Below are positions 1-29,975 of a stretch of DNA of 64,000 nt, one piece after another (position 1 is the first letter of the stretch; every line of letters starts with the position of its first letter). The stretch is taken from positions 14,530,172 to 14,594,171 of the forward strand of contig OY811972.1 in assembly GCA_963681505.1 (NCBI GenBank), written 5' to 3'. The DNA is from Eunapius fragilis (lineage: Eukaryota; Porifera; Demospongiae; Spongillida; Spongillidae). The notes beneath the pieces are model-generated. The model made no database searches and was not told the origin of the DNA. It was given only the letters and a program-made list of their open reading frames with translations. The position numbers and the translations under genes are program-made.

Positions 1-1694
1 CGAGCTGAAACTCGCACTGGAAAAATGGTCATCTATTCTATGCCCTATCGTACTGAATGCTATTCAAGCCACAGCACTTACCTTGAGACCAAGAGCGTAT
101 TTCCATCTACTATTCTTATCAACATAAACTATACACAGGAGATGAAAAACATCAGCGAAGAGCTGCATTACTGGTCATCAGTGATAAGTACTCTTCATCA
201 CAATTCCCACATCATTATAGTCCTAACCTACGATGGTATCGAAATGGCAAATGATGAGCTAACTAAAGCATGCAAAAGGATAATGAACATAGCCAAAGTT
301 GCTATTCCACATCACACATTGCTTAAATGTCTGCCATTGAATCTCTCCAACACTAGTGTGAATGAAGAAGTTAATTCCTTGATGGTGCTGCTGGATGAAA
401 CTAATTCCAAGATTATGGACTTGCCTCCATTTGTGTCTGTACTGGGTCAGATATTGTATTCTTATTTGAGGGATAACTTTGACTCTGACAAAATAACTCT
501 GTCCCAATTTCATGTAAAAGTTGCCGAATCAGAAAAAAGCATCGTTATGGATGCTGTGGTCACAGAAATCAGTTCACTTTTAAAAACTCTGGCAGATAAA
601 GGTTTAATTTTCTACGTTGAACATCAAAATGTCTGTTGGATTGTCATCAGAAAAGAACGTTTACTTCATGAGATACTGATAAAACTGACAGAAGTCCAAC
701 ATAGTTCTAATCTTGGAGTAATTGATAAACAAAACCTAATAGATTTATTTCATGGATTTGAAATCAACTTGGTTATGGAAATATTGGTTTGCCTTGAATA
801 CTGTTTGCCAATTGAAATAGATTTGAAGACGCAGTATTACTTTCCTGATTTTATTGGATTTAAAGAGCCAGGTCCTATATCTCAAAATAATTTCATTATT
901 CAGAAAATGGAAGTTATAAGTCCAAATCAATCATTGTCTTCAGATTATTTAATCAATTTACTTCATGAGCTGGTAAAAAAAATCGGACCACCCCAGTTGG
1001 TATGGAACAGAGGCATCCAATGGAATAATGGAATGGGAAGAACTATAATTGTTAAAATGGAAAAAAGGTTCAAGTGTCTAACAATGATCTCTGACAAAAC
1101 AAGCTTCAAGCAGGAAATATTTAAGAATGTTAAAGAGACAATTCAGGATATACACCAAAAAATTTGTCCAGATGTAGGAGTAACGTCTTTGGACTCAGAG
1201 ACAGACATTAAAAAATGTGAGGATCTTTGTGTGCAAATAATACACATTACATTTCATGCAACAGTACAAGCAAATGTATGCTGACATTACACATGACAAG
1301 ATCAAACCATTCTTTTTTCCCCCTTGTTTTTATTAGACACTCGAATAGCTTTGTTACTTGGTACGTTTCTAAACATTATCCACTAGTGATACATTTACAA
1401 TCCCTTTCAGATGATCTCATTAAAGATGTTGGTCATGGCATTGGCAAAGAGTGGATGCAGCTAGGGAAAAAACTAGGTCTCAACTCTGAAGCACTTACTA
1501 ATATCCACTCTCACCACTTTGAGAAAGAACAGAAACAAGCGTACATCGATGCAGCAAACGAAATGTTAGAGAAGTGGTTCAATGAAGGGCCCGGACCAAA
1601 AACATGGAAAAGGGTGACTGATGTCTTGTCCACAATGAAAGAAAACGAACGCGACCTGGCCGATGGGTTGCGTGCTAAGTATAACTGCTTCTAA
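1..1694 (+). CDS. ROCO/DAPK-like GTPase with C-terminal death domain (3' part, 5' end outside window)
   Basis: Two exons are visible: 1-1216 (open at the left edge, so the ATG at 25 is internal) and 1411-1694. The donor GTGAGG at 1217 and the acceptor after tccctttcag at 1410 join in phase 1. The first exon reads like the end of a Roc GTPase domain: a strand-rich stretch (IIIVLTYDGI) followed by a COR-like region with winged-helix segments and the typical YYFPDFI. The second exon encodes about 94 residues of a death domain (DLIKDVGHGIGKEWMQLGKKLGL, then NIHSHH and KTWKRVTDVL), ending at TAA 1692. Roc-COR-death order is the tail of DAPK1-type proteins, which link GTP binding to cell-death or immune signalling; sponges have many such receptors, so orthology to DAPK1 is not claimed. 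Kinase or ankyrin parts, if present, lie upstream of the window. The death domain call is firm, the Roc-COR call moderate. Confidence 0.7.
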
Positions 1695-2890
1695 CACATA
1701 AATGTTTTATGTATTCTTTTTAATTACATGCCTATTATTCTCATATACATGTAATTCATCTTCCTCTATAGCTGCAGCATGAATCCCGTTGCTAATGTAT
1801 CTATAATCTATTGTACTGTATGTTTCAGAGGCTACATGCATTTTGCGAATAGCACAGCAATGGCGGCCCCAGCTCTTACCGAAGGGAGGGGCCTAACCCA
1901 CGAAGGGCGCCAAAGGGGGAGGGGCATTATCGATTTTGCAATCGTATCATTTATTAATCGCTATTTGTACCGACGCTCAGATGAGTGTTAGTTACATGTA
2001 GTAATCATATTGCAACACTACAGTAAAAATTACTTATAGGGGTTGAGGGGGCACCATAACCAGGGGAGGGGGGGAGGTGCCATGGCCCCCTGTGGCCCCC
2101 CCTTGGGGCCGCCTATGCACAGAACTGCGTCAGGTTACCCACCTATCAAGTTCCGGGTACGAGAAAATATAACGTTATGTAGAATAATGAACACTTCATC
2201 TCACTTAACGCGTCAAACTTGTCGCCTGGGAACTAGACAATAGGGGTGTGACGGAAATATGATAATGCTATTCGATTATTTAGAATAACGCTTATGCGGT
2301 CGACATGACCAAGCAGAAGTGTGGTAGTATGCCAACGTAAAGGTGTGCACGTGGAACACTAGAAATTTGGCTGCAGGAGAAGTTGGCATAAGAGACAGAG
2401 GTTTGTTAGTTTTTTAAATAAATTTCTTCAGGTGAACTGTTATCATTCATGTATGCCCAAGTATGAAATACTGTTACCATGGAATTAGAACGTTTAACGT
2501 CAGTGGCACGGGCGCTAACCTACTCCGTGAACACGCGTTTTTTTGCCGCGCGAAAGTGGTGTCAGGGAAATATATACGCCAATAGTTGCCACCCTTGTTT
2601 TGAGCATGAGTGCGCGCAACTTTTGTTCAAGGCTGCCTATTAGGTGCGGGTGGTGATGCAGAATGGAAATGGAGTGCGTGTGAGTGTGTATGTACGTTAC
2701 TATATCTGTGTGCACAAAAGGGTAATTACATAATTATACACGAAGTATAAACCATCCATTAGGTTTAAACAGATTCTTGTTACGTTTTTTGTGCATATAC
2801 AACTATTCAGTAAGAATGAACAGAACACTTGGCATACACATTAACTTGGCATACACATTAAAGATGTTCTCTATGAGAATGCCACCCCCT

Positions 2891-2927
<37 letters not shown>

Positions 2928-2938
2928 CTCCAATGCAG
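1695..2938. other. Intergenic region upstream of CUL1
   Basis: No coding exon is recognisable here. The stretch 2040-2120 is very rich in G and C runs. The CUL1 promoter and any non-coding first exon should lie here: a (CA)n tract (about 2895-2925) and a plausible acceptor (ccaatgcag, ending 2938) sit just before the coding start, suggesting an untranslated upstream exon that could not be located. Confidence 0.4.
2895..2925. repeat. (CA)n microsatellite before CUL1 coding exon 1
   Basis: A CA run of about 30 bp ends some 13 bp before the presumed acceptor of the first coding exon. It is one of several CA tracts in this gene that sit just upstream of acceptors. Confidence 0.9.
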
Positions 2939-2954
2939 GTAACCAGTGGGTGGC

Positions 2955-20558
<17,604 letters not shown>

Positions 20559-20984
20559 AAAGCTTGTTCTAAACATATCCCATTGTGTGTAATGATTATA
20601 TTTATGTGTACACATGTATGTTCTCTTCAATTCTAAATTCCATGTGATGGTTGTGGGAACGTGCCAGTGATGAAGTCACGTCAGGTAGATGTAGAGCCCC
20701 CTAGGGTTACATCTAGGTCCATTTTTCACAGGCTTTTCAAATTTGAACCCAAAACTCACCCATCTCTCCGAATAACACTTAGTCATTGTTTCTTCTGGTT
20801 CCTCAGTCGCCATCTTGGCGCCTTCGGTGTTACCTTATAATGAGACACCTGAACTCTTTAGGCATTACAGATACAAATAATGAAACAAATGACAAAAACG
20901 AGACTTTACGCAACTTCCGCCCCCACTGCATCTATGTAAGATTTTTTGAAGGATTTTTTAATAGCGTGTATTTCAATAACTTTA

Positions 20985-20990
20985 AATAAA
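20985..20990 (+). terminator. Candidate polyadenylation signal for CUL1
   Basis: AATAAA lies about 430 bp after the CUL1 stop and is the first canonical signal seen downstream. Position and motif only; the transcript end is not known. Confidence 0.35.
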
Positions 20991-21029
20991 AAATCAGATA
21001 AAAAACCGAGGGGGGGGGGGGGGGGGCAA

Positions 21030-21650
21030 AGAAATCCGTATGGACCCCATTGTCTAATACTGTAGAGCTTGAAGAGAGGATTATGTATCTCCTTTTAAAA
21101 TAAAAATCTGACTTAAGGGGAAAAAGATACGGGTGATTTTAAAAACGAGGGCGTAGGGGTACAACCCTACGCGCCTTACATTTTATCGCATTTTCGTATC
21201 TTTTTTGTTTCACTTAAGATTCACGTGGGAGTCACATCGATCGATTCCTCGCAGTGAAAGTAACACATTAGCATCCAAGTACAATCTGTAGACCCTCGCT
21301 AAAACCCAGAGATATGTAATTAACCCGGCGTTCCAGAGATACATGTGGTAGGTCTATTCTAATATCTATGGTTTAATTACCGTGTTAAAACATGCTCAAG
21401 GTTTTTAGCGATGGTTTACAAGTTGGACTTAACTAGCTACTTTCACTGCGAGGAATCGATCGGTGTGAATCTGAAGCAAAAACAGAAAAGATAATAAAAT
21501 GTAAGGGACGTAGGGTGGTACCCCCTACGTCCCTCTTTTTAAAATCACCCGTATCTTTTTTTCTCTCTTAAGTCAGATTGTAAAAGCAGATTCGTAATTC
21601 TCTCTTCAAGCTCTACAGTATTGGACGATGGGGTCCATACAGATTTCGTG
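21030..21650. mobile_element. Foldback element downstream of CUL1
   Basis: Arms of about 240 bp (21034-21275 and 21410-21648) are inverse complements: atccgtatggaccccattgtc at the left pairs with gacgatggggtccatacagat at the right, and ttaagtcagattg and cgatcgattcctcgcagtgaaagta also have partners. The central 130 bp is unpaired. No ORF. Confidence 0.85.
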
Positions 21651-21724
21651 ACTAGTTTGTCCTCATCAGACTGCTGAAGGGTTTTGCGCATGTTTGAGCT
21701 ACTTCTGACATTAGGATAGAGTGG

Positions 21725-21990
21725 TCAGATGTGCAAGCTTGTATACAATGTTAGATGTACCGGCTCTTGATGCTGTAAAATTGACCATGGCTGTATCAAC
21801 TGGGTTGCGCCAGAGATAATTGGTTGCGCCCCCCCCCCCCCCCCCCCCCCCCCCATTGGTGCTGGAAATGAAGAAAGATGTTGCTCTTGAATTGAAATGG
21901 TGTCTGCAAATGCTTCCGCGACCATTTTGTTTAACGTTTGCGAGGGCGACCGCGGGGGCAGCGCATGCGCGGACAAATTATTTTTTGTTT
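21725..21990 (-). pseudogene. Short retroelement RT-end remnant
   Basis: This stretch resembles 52840-53040 (shared gatgtaccrgctct, caactgggttgcg and a poly-C run followed by cccatt). There the adjoining minus-strand DNA encodes a reverse-transcriptase C-terminal segment. Here only the end is left and no frame is intact. The poly-C run at 21831-21854 interrupts it. Confidence 0.45.
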
Positions 21991-22821
21991 GTTTTCCTTA
22001 ATTGAAGCGTTTGACTAGGGCATGGAATCGTTTTGGAATGATTGTGTGATATTACAGAGAATCACACACAAATGACATGCGTCATATTTTCTGTGTAAGT
22101 TTACGCAATGATTTAACTTGAATTCAGAGGTTATAATAAAAATCCTCTGTAAAATCAGAACTTGATTTTTTACCTGCATGTGTCTGTTTTAGCCGGGTGC
22201 CTCCACTAGAAGTGGAGGAAGTTATTTTATAGGTGGCCTTTCACACTTTTGTTGGTACTGTGAGCTAGTGGGACGAGGTCGGATATAATTATACAAAAAT
22301 AAAATAAATACTGTGCGAGCGATGTCATGATTTATTTATGAAAGCAAAGTTAGATTGATTTCAAGATCGAAAAAAAAAAAACTTTCGTCTGCGAGAATTA
22401 TTATTTTAGACGAGTAAAAGACAGACCACTCAGTAGACTATTTTATTTCCTTTAACTTTGTACACTGTGGGTCAGGAACAAGGAATCAAGCCTTTTTTTT
22501 GACTATTGTATCTGTATGTGTCATTATCGGTTGTGATGTAAAGCTTTATACCTCGAATGGTCACTCAAGTAGTATGAAATCGCTAGGTGATGATATCACC
22601 CAGGCCCAAACCTGGCATGAACTGGGAGGTAAAAGGGAAAGTAAATAGAACATGCGCGTGATAAAGCGGAACCTTTACGAGCGTGACGACTGCGGCCGGA
22701 TTACGAAACTATATATTGATTTATGTGAATAATCATGCAATATGCGCAAGAGCTAAAATAGGCTCCTATATTGTACGTTTGACCTTGTATTTGCTAACTA
22801 GAAAGCAGGGATTCGATATTA

Positions 22822-23094
22822 TCAGGGGCGGATTTAGGGGGGGGGGGGGGGTTAGGCCCGGTAGGGTATTATCCCCCGCAAACCCTATGTTATATAGTCA
22901 TGATTCTAGTAGCATGCATTGTAAGTTTGTAACAGGAGCAGATGTACTTTAATATACAGTAGTATTTAGTATTATTTAGCATGCGTGTTGCTGCACAATT
23001 ATGCGGTGTTTTGTGACTTTAAAAGTGAGTATGGCGTGCCCCTTCAAAATCACTTCAGTCACCCCCCCGCCCCAAAACCCTGCATCCGCCCCTG
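22822..23094. mobile_element. Foldback MITE with GGGGCGGATTT-type ends (copy 2)
   Basis: The left end caggggcggatttaggg and right end ccctgcatccgcccctg are inverse complements with two mismatches and match the ends of the element at 5756-6040. The interior is unrelated in most of its length. It lies about 230 bp upstream of the first POT transporter. Confidence 0.75.
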
Positions 23095-23326
23095 TTTATG
23101 TAAAGGGTGTGGCTCTTTTTGTCCATGTTACACCATATTATAAGGAGTGAAATCACTGGATGCGGTTATGTCCGGTGTGATAACCACACAAATTACATGA
23201 CTCGCACAGTTTGTTTTTAGTTTTTTTTTTTTTTTTTTTTTGCTTCCATGCACATTGCGTTGTGCATGAGTACATTATCAGAGTCACGTGCTACTCATTG
23301 CATGGGCTTTTACTACAACTAATAGA

Positions 23327-26300
23327 ATGTCTCACTCGGGCAGGAAACTAAACTCCCTCTATAACGCTCTGACTGACAGTAAGGATGACGCTATAAACGA
23401 AAGCCAATCCATCGAGCCGTATAGCACCCACACGCTATACGGCGCCGTGACGAACAGTAACACGGCTCGACACTCCGGGTCACCAAAGAGCTCTCGTTGC
23501 AGACCACGGGGTATCAGAAACAGGGGGGCCTACCTGGTCCTCCTTATCAACGCAGTTGTTGATTCCGGACCGTCAATGTCGACCGCAATTAATCTGACTC
23601 TCCTCCTGCTTCTTCAAAACGACGCGAATATCAAGAGCTCTGTTGCTCTTACGTACTTCATATATTACGTCGTAGGTACTGGCATCCCGCAGCTATTTTA
23701 CCCGCTGGCGGGATGGATAGCGGACACTCGCATCGGACGTTACAAGGTCATACGCATCAGCATCTGGTGCATGTGGCTTGGGCAGTGCTTACTGTCAGTC
23801 ACATTTCTCCCCTACCTGATACTGAGCGGTTCAAGCGCAAGCAACTACCTGTACTACGCCCAATACTTCCTATACCCACTGGCCTTCGTCACAATCAACG
23901 TGGGTCTCGCAGGATTCCAGGCGAATTCCATACAGTTCGGTATAGACCAGATGCTTGGTTCATCTGGGGAGGAGGTATGCGCCTTTGTCCACTGGTACTA
24001 CTGGAGCAACTACTTCGGAGGGGTGACACTGTACATTATATTGACCCCATTTCTGACAGGCTACGTACTTGGTTCTGTCATGGCTGCTATCAATGTGTTA
24101 TTTATGAGCTGTTCGCTGCTGGCTTGGTACAAGCTGAAGGGATGGCTTATTATCGAGCCACAGGGGGAAAACCCTTTCAAGACAATGTATCAAGTGGTCA
24201 GGTTTGCGTCCAAACACAAGAGTCCCATCTACCGCAGCGCCCTCACCTATTGGGATGACAGACGCCTGACGAGGCTTGACCTGGGCAAGTCTAAATATGG
24301 TGGACCTTTCACGACTGAGGAGGTAGAGGATGTGAAGAGCGTCATTGCCATAACCACCATCTTGGCTTCGCTTACAATGTATCTGATTTCCGACAGTACA
24401 GTAAGTTTCCAACGAAGGAATGATGTAAGGGATTAGGAAAGTGAGGTATGTGCGGTGTGGAGGAAATGGGGGTGGGGGGTTGGGGGGGGGGGGGGGGGGG
24501 GGGCCTGAATGGCCATCGTACTCACTGCTATTTGTTTCTACCCTACAAACTCAGCTTCCATCAATTCTTACCAAACAGATGAAAAATCAAAATATTCCGG
24601 GCACGGTCCAATACACTGATGGTGATTTGGCTGTGTCTGCCTCTACAACAGCACTGTCCTTTGTAGCCATCCCCATCTATGAGCTGGTGATATATCCCAT
24701 TGTGCAGAGCTGTATTGGCCAGCTCACCATTTTGAGAAGGATTGGAATAGGAGTAGGATTAGGAGTAGTGACACAGGCGCTATTTTTAGCACTGTATGAG
24801 ATCATATTCCTAAAGACTCCTCCTGATCAGAACTACTGCTTCTTGTCCAATTCCACTTCGGCCCTCAATGCAACAATTCCATCTCCTATCATAGCTATAC
24901 CTTTATCATTTAGTACTATCGCCGAGTTGCTGGTATACATTTCTGGTAAGTGTATGTTCATAATTAGCATTGATCACTGGTGAGTTAATGGCAGCATGAA
25001 AATCATTTTTTTTTATAGCTGCCTGACATTTTTACATAATACTATACTTTTGCTGCATGCGCAGATTAATTATTTTAACACTGACACACATATGTTAATC
25101 GTTATTTTTTTTACTACCATATTCAAAGAAAAAAAAGCGAAACGCTAACGTTGCTACTAAGTAATGCATTATTTTTAAGGTCTGGAAAGGGTTTATCAAT
25201 CTCTCAGTTTAGACTGTTCTGTTGGTGGTTTTTAAAACTCTTCATACTTGTTGCAGTCAGAATCCGGTGTTTTCGATGACTGATAATTTTAGTTTGCGCA
25301 CAATTATCTGATACAACGGAAAGCCGGCTGAATAGAAGATGGATGGTGTTATTAAAAATTAAGATTAGTGAGACTAAATATGTCACATCACAAAAATAAA
25401 CATACAACATAAAACAATATCTATATGCACACACAAAAAAAATCTTCATCTTAACTGTCCGTCTTTCATTGTCCCCAACACTGAAGTAGCATTGCCTCAT
25501 TGGACGGCTGGATGGTATATTTGTATTGTTAGTTTGGGCCGTACTAAATGCTACTGGTATCATTACAAAAGGTAGTATCTAGACAAGTTTAGATTTGTCG
25601 ATACCAAACCAGAAAGCTACAGGAGCAGTAGCAAATGATTTACAATCAACTATACAGTCAGTGTAAGACGTATAATTAGATATGAGAAAAAAATCTATGA
25701 AACTAAAAACATTATCTATGACAAAGTTGGTGAGATATAGGATTTGAAGGCAATGGTGGTGTAAAAAGGAAGGAAACAAGGGTCTGTAAAAGTAAGGGAA
25801 AATGTCATAATCGTATATTTAGCACATGAACATAGTGTATGCTATTGTAGACCCTTGTTTCCTTCTTTTTACATCACCATTGTCTATCTCACGAACTTTA
25901 TCAGAGGGAATACTTATATATTATCTAATTGGCCATGGTGGGCAACTATCGTCGGATGGGGTCGGGCTGAGGCGCTGTTGGTAACACATATCGGAAAAGG
26001 AGTTTTAGCCGCCTAAGTTCCGAAAAATAGCAATAACTATTTGTAGTTATAAAGCCGTAATTGTAATAGTAATTAAACTTTGTCTTAATTTTTGTATAAC
26101 ATTCCTAGATTGTAGCATTGTAAAAAATAATTTCCAAGGTCAAAATAGAATTATAGAATGACTGCCAATGTATGTGGACGATTTCTCCATATAAGGACTA
26201 AAACAGCAGCCTTTTCGAAAGCCGGCCATGGCGATCATACCATTCGACTTCGGCCCTTAGTTATAGAATTAGTTCAAGGCTAGAAAGCACTTGTACGCAT

Positions 26301-26797
26301 GCATTCATTACAATTTGAGCCTTTCAGACTTTTTTTCTTCAAAAAGTGAATGCAAAATTAATTACTAGGCCAACTGTGTTAATTAGATAACCGTCAGTTT
26401 TTGTATGTCCAGACATTAATTTGGCCACGTGTCAATGATGTTAAAGTGAGCTTTTCCTCCTTTGTCCACAGGCTTTGAGTTCATATGCGCACAGTCTCCA
26501 TACAGGTTCAGAGGAATGCTCATTGGAACGTTCTACGCCATCCAAGGGTTGTGTATCATTATAAGCTCGCTTGTGACAATACTAGTTGAAAGTGACAGTT
26601 TCTGGTGGCATTTCTGTGGCACTGTGTACTACGCACTAATGCTCGCCATCGCTTTTAGCGGACTTGTCGTGTACTTGTTGGCGGGAAGGAGGTACAAGCA
26701 GCGGGAGAGGGACGAGTACATCGACCATCATATGATCGTGGAGAACTACTATTCCAACTCTCCTCCAATATGCTCATTAAATAGTACTGGTGAATAG
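23327..26797 (+). CDS. POT/SLC15-family transporter, copy A
   Basis: Exons 23327-24400, 24555-24945 and 26472-26797 join in phase (0, 1) to 596 aa. The start MSHSGRKLNS is chosen because copy B begins with the matching MSHPGK at the same place. The family (proton-dependent oligopeptide transporters, 12 membrane segments) is recognised from PQLFYPLAGWIADTRIGRYK, the WYYWSNYFGG segment, KYGGPFTTEEVEDVK at the end of the central loop, then QLPSILTKQM in exon 2 and GFEFICAQSPYRFRG in exon 3. The C-terminus is cytosolic and charged (RERDEYIDHH). The first membrane segment reads INAVVDSG where the family normally has ExxERFxYY, so the usual proton-coupling motif is missing. Intron 2 (1.5 kb) carries a foldback insert absent from copy B. 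Expected role is transport of small peptides or related solutes; substrate and membrane are unknown. Confidence 0.85.
25715..25915. mobile_element. Foldback MITE family F1, copy in POT-A intron 2
   Basis: The halves pair: caaagttggtgagatatag...ggtggtgtaaaaaggaag at the left with cttctttttacatcacc...ctatctcacgaacttta at the right. It shares the arm sequence (ggtggtgtaaaaagg, ggaaacaagg) with elements at 27660-27840, 62207-62492 and 63733-64000. Confidence 0.75.
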
Positions 26798-27512
26798 GTA
26801 GTGTGTATCATTAAAATCAATTCATGAAGCGGGGGGGGGGGGGGGACCAGTTTCTGAGATTTTGTATTTTTTTATGGCAAGTCGCCTAAGATGAGTTCAG
26901 AAAACAACTTGCTATTATCTGAGCAATCCGCCATGCTGAGAATAGTACTTAATGTTGTACGTGTGCGCGTGCTCTATTTTTAAAACCGATGCATATCGAT
27001 AAGTTGGCGGTCAAAAGGATTACGCGTTAATCGACCCCCCAAAAATTACGTCAACTAAGTAATAATTAAAGAACATATCTTGATTTTAACTTCATAACCC
27101 ATTATAATCTGAAACTTAAATTTTTATAGTGGACAGTAAAAAAATTCCGCTATATGTTGAAATGTTATAGAATTAATGCCGGTATGACAATTTGGAATTT
27201 TTTTATGAATGTCCTCCAATGTATCGGGCATTTCTGGATATGGATACTCTAAAATTGTGACGAAGTAAAAAACGGCAACTAGCTCTGTAAAATGATTATG
27301 TATATATCCGACTTCATTGCTTTATTAGGCAAGACAATTGCAAAATGCAATGTCAGTCACGCATAATCTAAATTCAAAGCTATCATCCATATATCAGGCG
27401 CATTCAATTTATAATTTTGGAAATGAATCTTAACGTTGCTTGTTGAAGATTTTTATTATTTCATGTTGGAACCCATGATGGGCATCATATTACGAGCTTC
27501 AAGAGGTTTGGA
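26798..27512. other. Intergenic region after POT-A, paralogous to the POT-B 3' flank
   Basis: No gene is seen. Blocks such as gttcagaaaacaa, the aactagctc region near 27276 and the gcgcattcaatttata region near 27398 recur in the same order after POT-B (34200-34510), so the duplication that produced the two transporters included at least several hundred bases of 3' flank. Confidence 0.6.
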
Positions 27513-27873
27513 TGTAGCGCTCGCGTTGAAATGCCGGTATGACTAATTATGAATTCAGTGCCTAATAACTTTATGATGAATAGTCCAATTTAGGATGCAC
27601 AAGGACCATTTGATAGAAGCTCTTTGGAGTTCACGGAAAATGAAAAGATTTGCTGGACACTATATAAATACAAGTAAAGAAAAACTTTCTTTAACGAGAA
27701 AGTTGGTGGGATATATAGGAATTGGAGGAAAAGGTTGTGTAAAAAGGAGGGGAACAAGGTTTTGAGAAAAGGGTAATGAGACAAAAATTCTATATTTATG
27801 GTTCTGTTACATTTACACGTGCTAAATATAGGATTTTTGTCTCATACGTCATACATTTCAACGCGAGCGCTAC
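27513..27873. mobile_element. MITE with 20-bp perfect terminal inverted repeats
   Basis: The ends are gtagcgctcgcgttgaaatg and its exact complement. Inside lie a segment also found at about 57545-57635 (cagtgcctaataactttatgatg, tggagttcacggaaaat) and a half copy of foldback family F1 (about 27660-27840). The paralogous flank of POT-B (after gaggtttggatg, about 34598) lacks it. Confidence 0.75.
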
Positions 27874-28031
27874 TTTTCTTTTGCTTTGCATTAAAATAAT
27901 TGTCTTCAAGCGGGTGCGGATTATGCGATATATTAAATCCATGTTAATTTATTGGGTGCAAGCAATAAAATAATTGTTTTCAGAAGGGTGATTTTGCTGG
28001 ACACCGCCCCATATATACGTACTATAGACCA

Positions 28032-28364
28032 TGCCAGTTGCAGCGCGAACGTTTATCCGTATGGTGTTAAGTCGTGGGCGTCAATTTCGGTGGCTATTTT
28101 GGTGGGCAAAATGTACAGTTGAGTATGCTCCAAAATGGAATGGTCACGAGTTGTGTACAATCCTAGATATTTTACACAATCGGCTGAACAAATTGGTTCG
28201 AAAAGTTAGCTATCGATAAGAAAATTGAATGTTTACCTGTCACAATTCTTTTTATACTCACCCACCAAAATGGCAGCCGAAATTGACGCCCACGACTAAC
28301 ACGTTCGTCGTTATTATGGCCTTATAAAGCCATTCCAACGATAAATGCTCGCGCCGCAACTGGT
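28032..28364. mobile_element. Palindromic MITE
   Basis: The left arm begins ccagttgcagcgcgaacgtttat and the right arm ends with the near complement (ataaatgctcgcgccgcaactgg). The block gtcgtgggcgtcaatttcgg occurs at the left and as its complement at the right. Non-coding. Confidence 0.8.
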
Positions 28365-28581
28365 ATATATAAAGCCAAATAGTATCCTATGTTTTTGCGA
28401 GTACTCTTTTTTATTACACTCCCTTTTCTTCGAAATGCGTAGTTGTAAAAACAAGCCACAAGACCTAGCATCATTCTATGTCTATCGTTGGGCATCTCTG
28501 TTTAGATATACGGGAATATTCGTCGATTCGCAAACCGCGAATTAATTAGTTCTGACTTTTGCCCGCTCATTGCTGGATATG

Positions 28582-28760
<179 letters not shown>

Positions 28761-29975
28761 GGACGCGATGAATTCGAAGATATGGGTACAGAGTCAGTGG
28801 TGACCCTCAACATAGGTATCAAGAAGTGAGTTCCAGTGCATGTATATATCCATTAACTAGAAGGAAGCTATTATCATAGTGGAACCTGTTTGTGTTTGAG
28901 CAGTAGAATTGAACCACAGAGCAGTGATAAAAAACATTATCATTATCTGAAGTACATGTACATGTATTTTTTAATTTGATGCATGCATGGTCTATGCATC
29001 TATATTTATTCACAATTTTTTCACGTAATCACACATTTGCACACAACACACAGCAAGAAATTGCGCGTCAACCTCAATCTGCCCCTGAAAGCCCACCCAT
29101 AAGAACGTGGAAGAAGAACTGCTGACACAGGTTGGTACATGCACATAGGTTTCGTTACTAAGGAATTGAGTATGCATCAGTTGTCTACTGTATACTGCTG
29201 GCTGTGCGTTATTGATTATACATATGTACTTGTAAATACAGAGTATGCACACTATGGTTAGGGGAAAGGTGGTAATTGGGATGTATGTAAGCAAGATTAA
29301 CTTACAAGCAATCTTTGATTTGAGTGTGGGAACTACCCCAGTGTCTTGATGCATGAACGTGTACATGTTACGCAGTTGAGCAGTTGTACTGGAATTCATA
29401 TTATGGTTCAAGCTTTTTTTTTTTTAATCAGTTTCTGTATATGTGACTGTGGATGGGGAGAGGACATGCACTGTAACCCCTTTCGAGTCTTCCAACAGCT
29501 ATGCAGCAGGTTCAAGCTCATAATGCATGTCATTAAGGAGGGGGGGGCCTTAAGGATTTGTCATGATGGTCCCTAGGTTATGGGGTACGAACTATAGGAA
29601 TTGAGCTATGGGATGTGTACCCAGTAGGTCAGAAAGGTGTCAGAACATAGAGTTGTAACCACAGTTATCTTACACAGCTGTATAAATCATACATTGGTTG
29701 AGTATGAATAATTTGACATATCACATGACCAATACTGGCTTATCCACCCAGGTCAATTCGTTTACAAGTGTCAGTACAGAAATGGTGAACATCTATAATT
29801 AAACAGTGACGTAGTTTAGCTAAAATATAATAATGTTTTGTTTGCCTGAGCTCTGCATGAATGTTATGATTTACTGTACACACTGGTGTTCAATTGTACC
29901 CCGTGGATGTCAGTGCTTGAGGACAAAAGACAGTTTTAAAAACTTTACATGGGCCTTTGCTTAAAATTGTATTGA
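28761..29975 (+). pseudogene. Duplicated, decayed CUL1 fragment (exons 21-23 with introns)
   Basis: The segment parallels 17490-19535 of CUL1 in the same order and orientation, introns included. The exon 21 copy is near 28766-28827 (ending tcaagaagtgagttcc, as in CUL1). The exon 22 copy is near 29055-29129, with internal deletions. An exon 23 remnant near 29489-29548 keeps only the CAACAGCTATGCAGCAGGTTC part, so the neddylation-lysine region is gone. Downstream non-coding blocks (ttggttgagtatgaataatt, ggcctttgcttaaaatt) also match. Retained introns rule out a retrocopy; this is a segmental duplication about 11 kb from its source. No open frame survives. Confidence 0.88.

Noticed and set aside
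2946-2954. Upstream GTG as the CUL1 start
   Set aside because: The ATG at 2955 aligns with the family N-terminus, and GTG starts are not expected for a nuclear animal gene.
23713-24258. 181-aa alternative frame inside POT-A exon 1 (and 32405-32971 in POT-B)
   Set aside because: They are +1 shadows of conserved coding sequence.
28761-29975. Second functional cullin gene
   Set aside because: Exon copies are deleted and frameshifted, no other cullin exons lie nearby, and flanking introns match CUL1.
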